Assembly: GCA_016800925.1 (NCBI GenBank)
Contig: JABCPU010000098.1
Span: 1 to 64,000, forward strand
From: Suillus spraguei
Lineage: Eukaryota > Basidiomycota > Agaricomycetes > Boletales > Suillaceae
Direction of reading: 5' to 3'
DNA: 64,000 bases
Shown: positions 33,701-45,259 of the stretch, piece after piece
Position numbering within the stretch: the first letter of the stretch is position 1
How the letters are laid out: the number at the start of each line of letters is the position of its first letter
The notes under the pieces: generated by a model
Told to the model about the DNA's origin: nothing
Databases searched by the model: none
Seen by the model: only the letters and a program-made list of their open reading frames with translations
Program-made: the position numbers and the translations under genes

Positions 33701-34464
33701 TACACAAAGGGGGAGTATCAATGAAAGAGGGGGGAAATCAGGTAAGTAAGAAGATCAGACTTACGTTACCCACAAAGAGAGTCTTCGTTCCAGTGCCACC
33801 TACCACATCCTGTCCAAACGTATTTTCATCATATGGTTTGCCTAAAGATGGGAACCCTGAGGGATGCCCATTTGTACCTCTGATTGCGAGGCTGCCGCCC
33901 ATTTCATCGACACTTGCGCCAAGCCTGTCAGGGCGCACCTCCAGTACTCTGGTCTGCCAGCAATATCCATTTAACATATCAATTGCCCTTCCCGCATCCT
34001 CCGCAGTGGCCAGAAGGACAGTACCATAGCCTCGTGAGCGATTGTCAGGGCCTAGTGATACATCAGCACGCAAGACAGTGCCTGCGCGACGAAAAAGATC
34101 CTTGAGGTCCTGCCAACGGACTCGATACGGGAGCTGCAATATTCAGTCAGAACTGATCGGCATTTAGGAGGGTCTACAGACGTCCATACATTGCCAACGA
34201 ACAACTGAGCGCGGGTATCTCGTAGGGGGGCTAGCTGGCGGGAGTCCTGAGACTTGCTAGATGATGTGGCCATTTGAATAACAGCCTCAATGTCGTCATT
34301 TGTGGGGCCCGAGAAGTCAGACGGATGTATCAAGTGAGGAGCAGAGAATTCCTGTTGCAATGAGTGATGAGGACAAAGAGATAAAAAAGACATTAACACT
34401 TGGACAATAGAGGAAGAAAAAAGTAAGTGGATGAACGCACAGAAAGAGGCGGGGCTGATGCCAT
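30719..34464 (-). CDS. two-RRM RNA-binding protein (Gbp2/Hrb1-like) with long Ser/Pro-rich tail
   Basis: Exons 34464-34441, 34351-34190, 34133-33765, 33571-33405 and 33194-30719 give 1065 aa. RRM1 runs from QLFVGN through [18 protein letters not shown] and [21 protein letters not shown]2 runs from TLFVGN through [18 protein letters not shown] and [17 protein letters not shown] to [15 protein letters not shown]. The W-Q-(D)-L-K-(D)-x-F wording resembles yeast Gbp2/Hrb1, which bind mRNA during export. The remaining 800 or so residues are disordered: Ser-rich, five QRP[S/T]F repeats, then a Pro/His-rich part ([18 protein letters not shown]). The last 90 residues in this frame look unnatural; see the findings for an alternative end at 30672. 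Confidence 0.85.
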
Positions 34465-35162
34465 CTAGAGCGGAAGGCGCTAGTACGGCTACAAGGGTAT
34501 CGTTGGCTTGGGTTTATTTATTTTAGGGTATGGGCTTCGCGATACGTCGCGGCTTTATCGCCCGCGTAACGCGTCGGTTGCTACAAAATTGATGGTGCTG
34601 AAGTATTTTGCCAGGTTAACAAGTATAACTGGAGGATGTAGAGGACAGCGAGCTCGACCTGCGAGAAGATCTGAAAGCAAAATTTAAGGGTATTGTAAAT
34701 TAGGAACAAGAAGAACCTAACGTTTCTGAGCTGTGCGCTTGGATCTGTTTCGTTCATTTCACAGATGCGGCTCCACACACAAACAAAAACGGGGGTACCC
34801 TTTGCGCCACTAGCCCTACGTCATTCTCCTTTTCTGGAAATTACATTCCACCACTCCAACAAAATCTCATTCTTGTTCAGCTACTATCAGCTGCTGACCT
34901 CGTAGACGGTCAATAGACTGTCACGATCATCGCCAACCACTAGGTAAGTATTCTTTATACCGGACATACACTCCAATTTCTCACGGGCGGACGGTCGTGT
35001 GAGGGATGACATGGGCGCCGGGTCTGCTGTTCAAGTAGCCACAGCCAGTGGTGATGTCATAATTCAATATAGAGCATCCTCAAGGGAGCCTAGAAAAACA
35101 CGCTCCAAGCGGTTCGCCCCACACGCATATAATATTCGTTTTTAATTCGTTATCATTCGCAG
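34465..35162. other. upstream region of the RRM gene, no supported gene
   Basis: A minus-strand ORF of 65 codons (34581-34778) contains a hydrophobic stretch (VELAVLYILQLYLLTWQ). A GT...AG pair could split it into two exons of a very small membrane protein. I cannot assign it. A strong 5' splice-like CTAG|GTAAGTATT lies at about 34942 on the plus strand and may belong to the next gene. Confidence 0.3.
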
Positions 35163-35510
35163 GTGCCCAATCTTCATCCCCAAGAACACATAGTTAAACT
35201 AGCTGAACATTGTCACGGTCCAAAAAGCTACACTGATCTTTACTTATTTGCGCACATTTCCGAAGATTTATTATTGGCAGCGAAGTTTGAGTCGCTGCTG
35301 ATTGTAACGATATCCAGGGAGGCGAAATTGCCGAAATTAGAGCAGCGGCATGCACATGCGGCAGATCTGATTAGGCTTATGCAATGTGGAGACGTTTATG
35401 TGAGTAGGTTTACAGGTGCCTATAATAATTTATGTTAATCTCATTAGGCATCTGATCTGCATCTCCCCTACGGCCTGACAATTGTATCTGAGGCCTCGAG
35501 GAAAGGCTAA
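35163..35510 (+). CDS. hypothetical protein, 3' part of a small spliced gene
   Basis: Two exons join cleanly: 35163-35399 (after the acceptor CATTCGCAG) and 35448-35510. They encode about 99 residues with natural composition (QEHIVKLAEHCHGPKSYTDL, FAHISEDLLLAAKFESLLIV, LEQRHAHAADLIRLMQCGDV, then ASDLHLPYGLTIVSEASRKG-stop). The phases fit. The first coding exon is not clear. Candidates are an ATG at 35011 (MGAGSAVQVATASGDV) or a donor at about 34942. I do not recognise the family. Confidence 0.45.
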
Positions 35511-36720
35511 CGGACCGTGAGGGCTTTGTATCACAATAGTAAGTGTATGTAGGAATCCCGATCGATCGTCGTTCGCAGTGGACTCTAGCGTCCTAGTTGT
35601 GTTTGGTGAGTTTGGCTTACTAGATGATCAGCTGATTCTTATGATTAATTTATAGGTTTTTCCTCTAGCCTGTCGAACGGTCCCTGTAGGGCACGAATGC
35701 TATGAAGGTCTTATTGGTAATCGAATGCAGTGACTGTTGATACCCGAAATTTATGCATGTGTTTCATCAACTGCCTAACAGCCCGATCTTCCCGGATACC
35801 GATGTCCTCTAGACTCCCACAGAACTTTTTTGAGCAGTAAGTTTCATTCAATTGTGTTCCCAGGTGTTACCCACTCAGTCTTTCATAGACCAGCATTCTA
35901 GGTTGGATTGGTTCATGGAAATGTATTCTTCCATTGGTTTCTTCGAGGCTATGCCAGTGGAAGACTGCAGTAAGATCTGTAATGGATCTTCTCAAGCCTG
36001 CTACTAGTCTCCGTTGTAATCTGATCGGTGAATGACGACTTAATACCAAATTCAGCAACAAAACACAGTTACTGTGCATGGCGCATGGTATAGCATAACG
36101 CACTTGAGAAATGTTTTGCGTTGTATGCAGCCTGTTACACAACAACTTTATGACTTGTGAGGGGGATACCAACGTTCGTCACCAGTTACGGTAAACCGTT
36201 GGAGTACTGGCAGCCCTGACTCGAGAAGAGCTACTCTTACCTAAGAGATAACTGAACCAACTGGATCGATCGGCTGAACTTGCTAAGTCCACCTTCATGG
36301 GCTTACGGTAACTGTTCTCCGATTTCACCTTGCTGGCTGATCATCGATCTATGGATAATACTATGAGAAACTCTCAAGGTTGCTAGTATTGTAAAATAGG
36401 GAGTTTTTGCTAAGCGACTTTTTTGAATTCTTCACGATGTGAAACAGCGCTCCACTTCGCATGCTAACACGTAAGTATTGAGTTGTTTCTCCAGGCTCCA
36501 GTCATTCTACTCAAGTGTAAATTATTGAGGCCCGTAAGTAACGAAGTCCTTGATAAATCTCTGGGCAAAAACTCCCTAATCCGATCTGGTCATTGGTCGC
36601 GAGGCAAGTCAGGCAACATTTGGGTGCACTTGGGTTTGGTATGGTCGAATTCGAAAGCTGCTGACCCGAAGACCGACAATTCTTTCACAGAGCACCAAGT
36701 ACTACAGCTTCTTTGAACAT
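35511..36720. other. intergenic region, no supported gene
   Basis: Short ORFs only (e.g. 35867-36172 minus, 36483-36716 plus), with no domain similarity and no consistent splice partners. Confidence 0.5.
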
Positions 36721-38892
36721 CTAAGGATTCCACATCTTGCCTTTGACAAACTCTAATAATAGCGTATCACTCATTCTTTTCAGATCTGTCGAGTTGTCCA
36801 CGCCCTATAAAACGGATTATAAGCTTTTGGCTGCTTTCAAAGATCATACGATAGCTAGACATACCGCCTTCTGCGCTGCCCGTATCACCTTGACAGCGAT
36901 GTGTGCACTGATCTCCCTAATGCGCCCGATACGGGGGTACACGAGCTCTAGTGCCCGTTCATCCCACGAAAGAGAGCCAGCTAATCCGAGCGCAGACGCT
37001 TGTACCATGCTATCCGTCACGCTCTTGGCGCGGCACAGTATCGCACCCAAACCAAGCCCTGAGATTCAACAGTCAGTAAGCTCATATACAGGAGTAGAAC
37101 GAGAAAGAGAACCTACCGGGGAAGATGTACATGTTATTACCTTGGCCTGGTTCCCTCCTGACGCCACCAATGACTTCGCTTCCAAATGGCGAGCCACTTG
37201 CGAAGATTGCAGTGCCGTTGCTGTGTGTGAGAGCCTCAGTGAATGTGCACTCAGAGAGATGGACAGGGTTGGAGAGAGGGAAGATGATGGGGCGAGGTGT
37301 GTTCTGCGACATCTGACAAATGACTTCCGAAGTAAAAGCACCCTGAAAGAGAGTGAGCGCGACGATGAATGCAGAATATCTGTCTGAATCATACCGCAAT
37401 TGTCGAGAGACCAAGGAGCACAGTTGGCTTCACGTACTTGACGATTTCTGAAAGGTCTTTCATTGGAAGACCTGTGTAATGCCTCCTTGCGAAATCTGTG
37501 GCATAGCTCGTCAGGCGCGACCCATCCATCCGAAAAAGGAGACATACACATTTTGTAGTCAGCAACCTCTTCCCTGCCGACGTAAACGAGTCCCTTCGAA
37601 TCTACGAGCCAGATTTGACTCCTGGCCGCTTCCTCGCTCATCCCAGCGATTGTAAAAAAGCTCATGAGCTGCTTAGCAACGCCTACACTAGCGCTTCCCG
37701 CGCCAAATAGCAAGATTCTATGTTCGTTGCGCGGGATAGGAACCAGTCGTGCAGCGGAAAGCAACCCTGCGAGGACAACAGCACCTGTACCTTGGATATC
37801 GTCGTTGAACAGTGGGAGACTATTACGGAAACGCTCAAGGTAGGAAAATGCATGGTCGGTGGAGAAATCCTATCGCCCGAGATTGTTTATGTCTCTCGAA
37901 TGGAAAAGTTGAAGGATATGAACAAACCTCGAATTGCACCAAGACTTTAGGGTATACGCGTTTCATCTCGGTGATGAACTCATCCATGAAGGCATTGTAT
38001 TCCGCGTCAGAGGGCCTGCGCTGGCGCAGCCCGAGATACAAGGGGTCGGAAAGGTTAGAGGAGTTGTTGGTTCCAAGGTCAAGTGTGATGGGGAGAGTGG
38101 ACGATGGGCGGATACTAAAGTCAATTGGTCGGGGCCATAAAGAATGAGTCTAGGAGTGGACGCACCCAGCACCGGCGACGTAAAGAGAGAGTTTGCCAAC
38201 GGCAATGGGCATGCCATTTACACCAAGGTCACCGAGCCCAAGTATACGCGAGCCTGGTGCATGTTATCAAGCACTGATCACCTAACAAAATTGTATGACA
38301 CGTACCATCCGTGACAACGCTGATCCGAGCCTCGTTCGCAAGAGGCCAGTTGCGCAGAACGTTACCAATTCTGCCTTTGTCCTTGAGAGAGATGAACTGC
38401 AGCACCCATTAAGCGAAGGAGACCCATGAAGTGTCTATATTCGTTACCAAACCCTCGGAGTGTCTGTAATTTTTTGAATACTGTAGGCATGCATCACCGA
38501 CAGTTGGTGTGTAGATTATAGGTGTGATCTCCTGAGCATAAACAGTCAATTGTAGTTTCCAAATATTCTGACGTCGTTTCATACCGGCATGTATGCGAGG
38601 CACAGCTTGTAAAAGGTCTCGACATCTGCTTGCTTAACTTGCGCAAGGAAGGTGTATTTCTCAATAGGGGATGTTCTGGAGCGCAATTGGAGAAGAGTAC
38701 GATCCATCTGAGCTCTCATACTAAAAACTGGTGGCGCGAGGCCTGGCACAGCTGGGGCTTTAGCTAAAGGTAGTAAAAATTCAGTGTGAGGTATGGGTAT
38801 CAATGGAGTAGACCAAACGCACCCCGTGCTTCCATCTTGAGCTTCTGGGTGCCCTCATCCGGTGACCAGTAAGGGGTAAGTACAATAGACAT
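36721..38892 (-). CDS. malic enzyme (NAD(P)-dependent)
   Basis: Eleven exons (38892-38823, 38757-38585, 38531-38448, 38396-38306, 38253-38166, 38114-37928, 37869-37548, 37495-37395, 37342-37117, 37058-36865, 36804-36721) give 539 aa with all phases consistent. Signatures in order are [70 protein letters not shown] (metal/substrate site), [16 protein letters not shown] (dinucleotide fold), [15 protein letters not shown] and [16 protein letters not shown]. It oxidatively decarboxylates malate to pyruvate, giving NAD(P)H for lipid and other syntheses. The sequence is complete. There is no obvious targeting peptide, so it is probably cytosolic. Cofactor choice is not settled. Confidence 0.95.
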
Positions 38893-39384
38893 TTTATATG
38901 GTTTACAGTAGGAAAGATGTGGAACAATAGCTATAATTTGGCGAAGGAAAGCAGAGAGAAAAGAATCAGGACGAGCAGAAAAATGAGAGCGTCTTCAGAA
39001 GGAAAGACTCATTGTATGGTATATATAGATATATAGATGCAAATCAGTGATGAGAACGGTAGTCGCGGAGCGTGTCAATGGGGAACACCTGTTTGGTTAC
39101 GACCATGGAAGACGCGCACAGCATTCGAGTGACGCCGTGATGAAGATCATTCCGGCACATTCACGCGAGAGGCTCATAGCCCGGGCGGTTGCCCATGCTT
39201 TTGAGAAACATTCACAGTAGTCAAGTGCTCCATCAACTATTAGGAATCATTCTCACATAAACCTCCTCATCGCGTAATGATCTCAAAAAGTGAGCGAATG
39301 TACTTACCTTCGTCAGCCGCTCCTGAGTAGTTATGTCTTTAAAAAGAATCGGACCGAGAATTCTTACCCTCATAGATTATACAT
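38893..39384. other. intergenic region upstream of malic enzyme
   Basis: Contains a TATATA-rich segment (39018-39035), about 130 bp before the malic enzyme ATG on the minus strand and a plausible TATA region. No gene is seen. Confidence 0.45.
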
Positions 39385-40141
39385 TTACCCTGCATACATT
39401 GTCCCATCTTCGTCCATGACAACATCCGGAGGGTGTGTATTATCCAGTTCCTGACTCTCCTCTCCTCTACTGACAAACTTATCAAGCATCGTTGATTCAC
39501 TCTGGTTCTCCGCATTCTGTAATGCCTTAGGTTTGCGCTTTTGTGGAGGTTCCGTGCGTTGAAAAGCGATGATCTCTGGATGCGAAGCTATGAACAAGAA
39601 AAGAGATAGTCAAAATCGGGAGGGACGTACCCTCGAGGAACATAAATTCCTCTGCTCGCCGCACTACACTTGCTGTGAGAGAAAGAAACTGAAAATGAAG
39701 TACCAATACAGCACGCTCCAGACATACCGACGTCCTTTTGCTGCACAGTTGCTCGCTTCTCTCGCTCCGCAAGCTTCTGGCATGCCTCTGAAAGTCTTCT
39801 AATAAACTCCTCTGTAGCAATTGAGATTAAGAAAGTCGCATCGCGCGCGACTATTGGAAGTTCCTGGAATGCCGCATGTCAGTTCATGATGCTATGCCGC
39901 CTGAATAGGGTTCGTTAACGCGTACCTTGTCCGCTTTGATTATCTTCTGTACTCTTGAGAATGGTAAGATTGACTTCCCCGGTTCGCGCTCGTGCTGCGG
40001 CTCCTTCTCGTTCCGTTTCTTGGACATCGCACCCATGTTCGTATCGCCTCCGGGCTCTTCGTCGACAACCTCCACATTCTGCATATCTTCCGTGAATTTC
40101 AAGTCATCCTGCTGTGTTTGCGCTTCAGAGACGGACATCAT
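39385..40141 (-). CDS. histone-fold protein of the Dpb3/CHRAC1 (CBF/NF-YC) type
   Basis: Three exons (40141-39926, 39863-39728, 39587-39385) give 184 aa with consistent phases. The N-terminal third is acidic. The histone fold runs from ILPFSRVQKIIKADK through ELPIVARDATFLISIATEEF and IRRLSEACQKLAEREKRATV to QQKDVASHPEIIAF. It is followed by a Lys-rich then acidic tail. This is the pattern of DNA polymerase epsilon subunit Dpb3/POLE4 and the chromatin-remodelling subunit CHRAC1; sequence alone does not separate them. It would pair with a Dpb4-like partner. It is transcribed divergently from the DNA primase gene, 198 bp away. Confidence 0.82.
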
Positions 40142-40339
40142 TGGTCAGCGGTGAACCGGTGACATTCGGTGGTCCAATTTGCTGAAGGTCAAACTCAGTT
40201 TCCTTAGTTGCTTACGATTGAATCAGTGTGACTTGCGCGCGTGACGCTTCCTCACGTGCTTTTTGTCACTCAAACTGCTCTCATATAGACACGGTTGACA
40301 GCGCACACCTAGATTTGTTACTTACTCCTTTGCTCAACA
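40142..40339. promoter_or_regulatory. divergent promoter between Dpb3/CHRAC1-like gene and DNA primase
   Basis: A 198-bp region feeds two replication genes. It contains GTGACTTGCGCGCGTGACGC (about 40226-40245), a GC-rich segment with MCB-like cores, and a CACGTG E-box (about 40253). A perfect ACGCGT lies just inside the first intron of the histone-fold gene (39918-39923). Joint G1/S regulation is an inference. Confidence 0.45.
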
Positions 40340-41830
40340 ATGGCCGACTCTGCAGAAACATCACCGGAAGTGATGCTCCAGTTTTATCGCATGCTGTACC
40401 CTTTCAAATCCATCTTCACATGGCTCAACCAGGAACACTCACCAAAAGATTTGTTCACAAACGCGAATTCGCATTTACTCTCCAGGGAGACGTGTATCTA
40501 CGTTATAACTGCTTTTCGAACGCAGAAGAACTCAAAAAGCAAGTGTGCGCACTTAATCCGACGCGCTTCGAGATCGGGCCCATGTACTCTCTCGGGTGAA
40601 TTGTTTTCGATCTGCTTGGCATATACGCTGACAATTTGCAAAGCCAAGCGAACGGAAATTGGCCCGGTCTGTGAAGTCGGGGAAGCTCTTCACCCCGTTG
40701 AAGCGCGAGCTGGTGTTTGATATCGATATGACTGATTATGATGGCGTGCGCACATGTTGCACCTCAGCAGGAATATGCAAGCGCTGCTGGGCATTCATCG
40801 CCAACGCTGTACGCGTCCTTGACTCGGCCTTGCGCACACAATTTGGATATCATCAATTGCTATGGGTATACTCGGGCCGTCGCGGTATCCATTTATGGGT
40901 TAGCGACGACGAGGCCATGGGGCTTACCGATGAACTACGCAGAGCTGTGGTTGGGGCGCTTACTGTGATAGAAGGAGGTAAGGAGATGGTGAAGAAGGTG
41001 AATGTAAGGGGTATGGGCACGAAGAGTCACCCAGGAGATCTGCCACCTTCTCTGTGGCATGCGCGCGATGAAGGGAGTAGGATATGGTATCCATTGTTGG
41101 ATGACCAAGAATGCTTCTATCCGAGGACGGCTGGCGAACGCTGCTTAAACTGGTTCCGGACAAAAAAATTGTGGAGACTCTCGAGAAGCGGTGGGAGAAC
41201 CAGCCCGGTATCGGATCGTCGAAGAAATGGGACGAGCTGAAGGCTGAGGTGAAGGGTACCGGTGTATGTGCTTCACTCCCCGCTATCTATGCCATTTTTG
41301 ACGTCTCACAGGCCCGAAATCTGGCCGCTCTGGAAGACATTATTCTGCAATATACATATCCACGCCTAGATGCTGAAGTGTCCAAACACCGAAACCATCT
41401 TCTCAAAGCACCATTCTGTGTGCACCCTAAAACCGGCCGAGTTTGTGTCCCCGTTGACCCAAACCGCGTGGAAAATTTCGACCCCAATGCAGTTCCCACA
41501 GTTATGCAGCTCCTTCAAGAACTGGACAAGGCAGGCGAGAGTGCAAGTGAGTGCACCACTTGTAACTATGCCTGTCGTCTTCGCTCATATTTTGATTCAG
41601 ACTGGGAACATACAAGTCTCAAGCCCTACGTTGACATGCTAGACAGACACGTTGTGGGGATTTTGGATGATGTTCGGAGGAGAGAACGGGCAAGAGCTGT
41701 GCTTCAACACGGTGCGTGGGTTTTGGTGTATTTTAGGACTAATTCAGTTGACCGGCATTCTTGCTCCAGATCTCAACTGGTAATGGACAATTGGAAGATT
41801 TCATTTTTATCTTATTTTACAGCATTGTAA
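40340..41830 (+). CDS. PRI1: DNA primase small (catalytic) subunit, with two apparent frameshifts
   Basis: The start is MADSAETSPEVMLQFYRMLY at 40340. Later exons begin at about 40649 and 41600. Signatures of the eukaryotic primase catalytic subunit are REFAFTLQGDVYLRYNCF, LVFDIDMTDYDGVRTCC (catalytic Asp pair), WVYSGRRGIHLWV and SKHRNHLLKAPFCVHPKTGR. The enzyme makes RNA primers with polymerase alpha. Two single-base shifts break the frame: one near 40459-40464 between DLFT and REF, and one near 41115-41120 between DDQECF and LSEDGWRTLLKLVPD. Each looks like a lost base. Primase is essential, so these are either assembly errors or the copy is dead and another exists. The C-terminal residues after RRRERARAVL are uncertain. 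Confidence 0.88.
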
Positions 41831-42058
41831 AGTTGTAAACAATATTACCCTGTTGTATTTTATTACACCGCCTGTTCTTTTTGTCATCTGAATCATCTTG
41901 GTGGCAGGTCACATTATGTCACGTGGATCGATTAGTGAGACAAAGTTCTCCATTTCTAGGCACAGTCGTGCTTACGCTCGACATCGTATGTTATACATAC
42001 TTATGCATCCGTTCGCCTTGGGAATGCCCCCCACGCTCAAGTGTCGTTGAAGAAAACC

Positions 42059-42800
42059 ATGACTGCATCACCAACGAGTCAGTACTCCTCGTTGCTTTCA
42101 TCGACGTTATCATCTGCTCCCAGCCCGACGTCGACAGGCAATGGAAACGCATCGAACAGCGGCCCGGGTTCATCTCTACTCTTTGGCTTTCTTGTCGGTG
42201 TTTTGTCACTCTTCGGATTATTTATGGTTAGTGGACTCGTATGGCACCGTCTAGTCATACGGCGCCGGTCGATGGATGAGATGTTGCGGGTTGATATCCC
42301 CCCGCAGAGGAGGCATAATATGCGGAAGCCTCCACTGTGGGATGTATGGGCTTCGCCGAGTCAGGACTATCCGCAATGGAGGAACACCCAGGTAATGCCC
42401 GTTTCTTGTTGGTGCCTCTATTTTTCTGATCCTCTCACCTTTACAGCCGTTGGCAGCGGAAAAGTACGACATGCCACTGCCACCGCCGCTGGACAGCCAA
42501 ACGCCGAGACTTTCTTTCTGGAAACGTCAGGTTATCAGTCGCATACCACCTGAGATTACCTATCTCTTTTCTCCTCCCACTCTAGCTGAAGTGGCCGATT
42601 TCCCACTTTTGAACTATTCGAGGACGGAGCTCCCGGTGGATCAATCTCTGCTCCAGGTTTCAGTCTTGATAGCCATGCCGCGACCACCAGATTCGTTATT
42701 ACCTTCGTCGAAAGGTGTGGGATTGAAGAAGCACAGACCATTGTATGAGGTCGTTATTGGGACATCAAACGTGTACTATCATGATTCGAACTCACAGTAG
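42059..42800 (+). CDS. single-pass membrane protein of a basidiomycete family (paralogue A)
   Basis: Two exons (42059-42391, 42447-42800) give 228 aa with consistent phases. The N-terminus is Ser/Thr/Asn-rich and probably outside the cell or in the lumen. One membrane helix follows (SLLFGFLVGVLSLFGLFMVS, about residues 39-58), then a basic stop-transfer WHRLVIRRR. The cytosolic part has KPPLWDVW and near the end VSVLIAMPRPPD. The same layout and the same W-motif and IAMP motif occur in the minus-strand gene at 45260-46099. The function is unknown. The topology resembles a small receptor-like or anchoring protein. Confidence 0.7.
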
Positions 42801-44015
42801 TCCGTGGCGCTTATTCTGATTTTTACGACTGTTGCGTGTTTCGTGCTATCTTTCTACTTTGACATGCCTTACCAGGGTATATTAATTGTTGCACTATTAT
42901 AGTCTGGGACTCTTTCTCCATTTTGTCCACTTTGCAATACTAAAACACGAGGTCCAAATGCGAGCCGCTGGTTCGTTATTCGCACAGCTACATGGGTCGA
43001 CATTGAGCTACCGCTATTAAGCGTCTTTCAAGGATAATCACATGGTCTTTTTTTGGTCTGACAACCTTGCTTACGTCCTCATTAGCTGGAGCGTACAGCA
43101 AATCGGTATGATCTGATAGGTCCTGCTAATTATTATTCATCCAGGGACGCGTGCCCTCCTGAACTGGTCCTTCGAAGGCAACTCTGCGCCGAACTCAACA
43201 TTTCCTCTCCACGATAATCGCACAGTGATCGCGCCTCCCCTTGTTTGAAAATGGCATTGCCCATCCGTCATTCATAGTTCAACTTATTTCTTCATAAAAG
43301 CCTCATGTTTTCGGAGTCACAATCACAATACTGATCGGATCTGCGCCCCATTGACTCGATTCCTCTGTCCTGGTGTCCTTGTGCGATTTCACCCGACGAC
43401 ATAAGCTGACATATCTGCGACACATACGTGCGTCATCCTCAACTGTATTTGGAGTGTGTGTTTATCTTCTTTTACATCCCAAACGACTTTGTGAGTTTCA
43501 TGCCAGGCTCTGATATTTGCGAAGTCCTGCATTTGCGGAGGATCTTGTTGGCTCGGCTCGGCTATGCCCAACATTGTTTTCTAGAAGGCAGCGGCTCTTC
43601 ACTGCATTCTTCATCCTCATAGTAATACAGCAAGTTCTTCCCCCTTCTTCCCCGCAATGTGTCAGAGTCATTTCACACACTTAATATCACAACGTGCTGT
43701 GGCTGATGTGATTACAACAAGAACGCCGTGTGGTCATTAATGACTACTTCTCTTTCTGGTATACGGAGACATCAAATTTAGACAACGCGTCACCTCTTTC
43801 TAGGGAAATGCGCGGGCGCGTTCTTCAAAGAAGCAAGTGAGCCACCTTCTGTTGGTACTGACTGCGGGATCCGAAAAGCATTCTGCGGTGGAGTCCTAGT
43901 TATCACTGCCGCGAGGCGTCAATGCCAGGTATGGAATATTTCATCAGGTATAAAACTTGTCTTTCTAATCTAACTCCCTGAAACCTTCCAAGCTTCCCTC
44001 CACATTTCATCCATC
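42801..44015. other. intergenic region, no supported gene
   Basis: No recognisable ORF. Short frames at 43389-43680 on both strands lack domains. The last 100 bp hold the DUF6699 gene upstream sequence. Confidence 0.5.
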
Positions 44016-44570
44016 ATGACTCCCTCTGCAACTCGCACGCACGGTGTCAAGCTCAACCCCCTCTTTATTGGTTCTCCTAGCGGGGAGCGCTACCACGTAC
44101 AAGTCCCCATAGAATGGGACGTACGCTACCAGCCAACGCGTTCTGCAGGAATAGCAAACACGGCTCTGCTGCCATCCCACTTGTCACAATTTGCAACTAA
44201 TCCACCTATTCCAAAGTTGCACCTTGTCTGTGACCTATTGTTCCCCGAGTGGGAGATAGTAGCCCGTAACCCAACCGGGGTGACAGTGCGGGATGTGCTG
44301 GAGGCAATTTATGAGACGCTGCACCGGCTTCTGCAAATACATGAGTGGGAGGGCTTGTCGCTCAAGCAGCGCAGTCGGATTGAAGATATACACCGCGCGC
44401 GATGCAGGGCGTCTTTGTACCCCGAGCGCACACGCTTAGCGGGTGTCCGCCGAGCGGACTATTTGCTCTCGACGACCATGTTCGCCGGACTAACCTCGTT
44501 GGTCAGGAGGAGAGAGCAATGGCAGGTGGTCCTCACGCTGTCACGCGATTTTAGACCCCACGCCCAATAG
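44016..44570 (+). CDS. DUF6699 family protein
   Basis: An intronless ORF of 184 aa starting at an ATG preceded by CATCC. The core matches the DUF6699 pattern: LNPLF near the N-terminus, EWDVRYQPTRSAG, ATNPPIPKLHLVCDLLFPEW (pro-rich strand), then NPTGVTVRDVLEAIYETLHR, the most characteristic block. The C-terminal third is Arg-rich. These small proteins are abundant in Agaricomycetes and their function is unknown. The gene lies between two paralogous membrane-protein genes pointing in opposite directions. Confidence 0.75.
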   Translation: MTPSATRTHGVKLNPLFIGSPSGERYHVQVPIEWDVRYQPTRSAGIANTALLPSHLSQFATNPPIPKLHLVCDLLFPEWEIVARNPTGVTVRDVLEAIYETLHRLLQIHEWEGLSLKQRSRIEDIHRARCRASLYPERTRLAGVRRADYLLSTTMFAGLTSLVRRREQWQVVLTLSRDFRPHAQ

Positions 44571-45259
44571 CATGTTTTCTCAGCAGTGCTGATGAGAACG
44601 TGCTAGTGGCACATTGAATTATGGAGACTCATTTATGAATTAATTTGCTGACCTGCTGTTTTATCTTACTATATCCAGACCCCGACTCGACTCGTCAGGT
44701 GTGTGTTGTTAGTGTCCCAGTATCGTATATGCATTATCGCGCGCCCATATTACTTTCGAATTATGTACTTATAGCCTGTAGTACTTTTAGCCCTGTGTCA
44801 CGTTACCCAAGTCAGCGTTGAACGTTGAAGTAGTACTGTCACTGTAGTTTGTCGACACTGGTATGGTTGACGATAGGAACATGAAATAGAATGTGATTTG
44901 TTCCTGCATGAACTGCTGCCTATGATTCTGAAACTATTTCCCTGAAACCTTCACCGGTTGTATTATTCAGCTTTCACAGCTTCACCAGCACCCTCAAGAC
45001 ATGAAGACAACTCGTGTAGAATCTGCAGGGTATATGCAACCTTAAACGGGCGCCATCTCCAGTAGGCAAGTTTCATTAAATCCCTCTTAAAGTCCGTGCT
45101 GACTTGAATGATACAGTAGCAATAAGCCCCATAGGTAGGTAAGTGTCATGCACACATACCATACTAAACACACATAAGTTACGGCATGCAACCAGGTATC
45201 CGAAGAAGCAAGACCAAGCGGTCCTAAAACTTCCTATGAAGGAAGTACTCTGCTCCTTG
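44571..45259. other. intergenic region, no supported gene
   Basis: Contains the presumed 3' ends of the DUF6699 gene (plus strand) and paralogue B (minus strand). No ORF with recognisable features. Confidence 0.5.

Noticed and set aside
36737..37387. 216-codon plus-strand ORF antisense to malic enzyme
   Set aside because: It starts with a non-ATG codon, overlaps four well-supported malic enzyme exons and has no domain.
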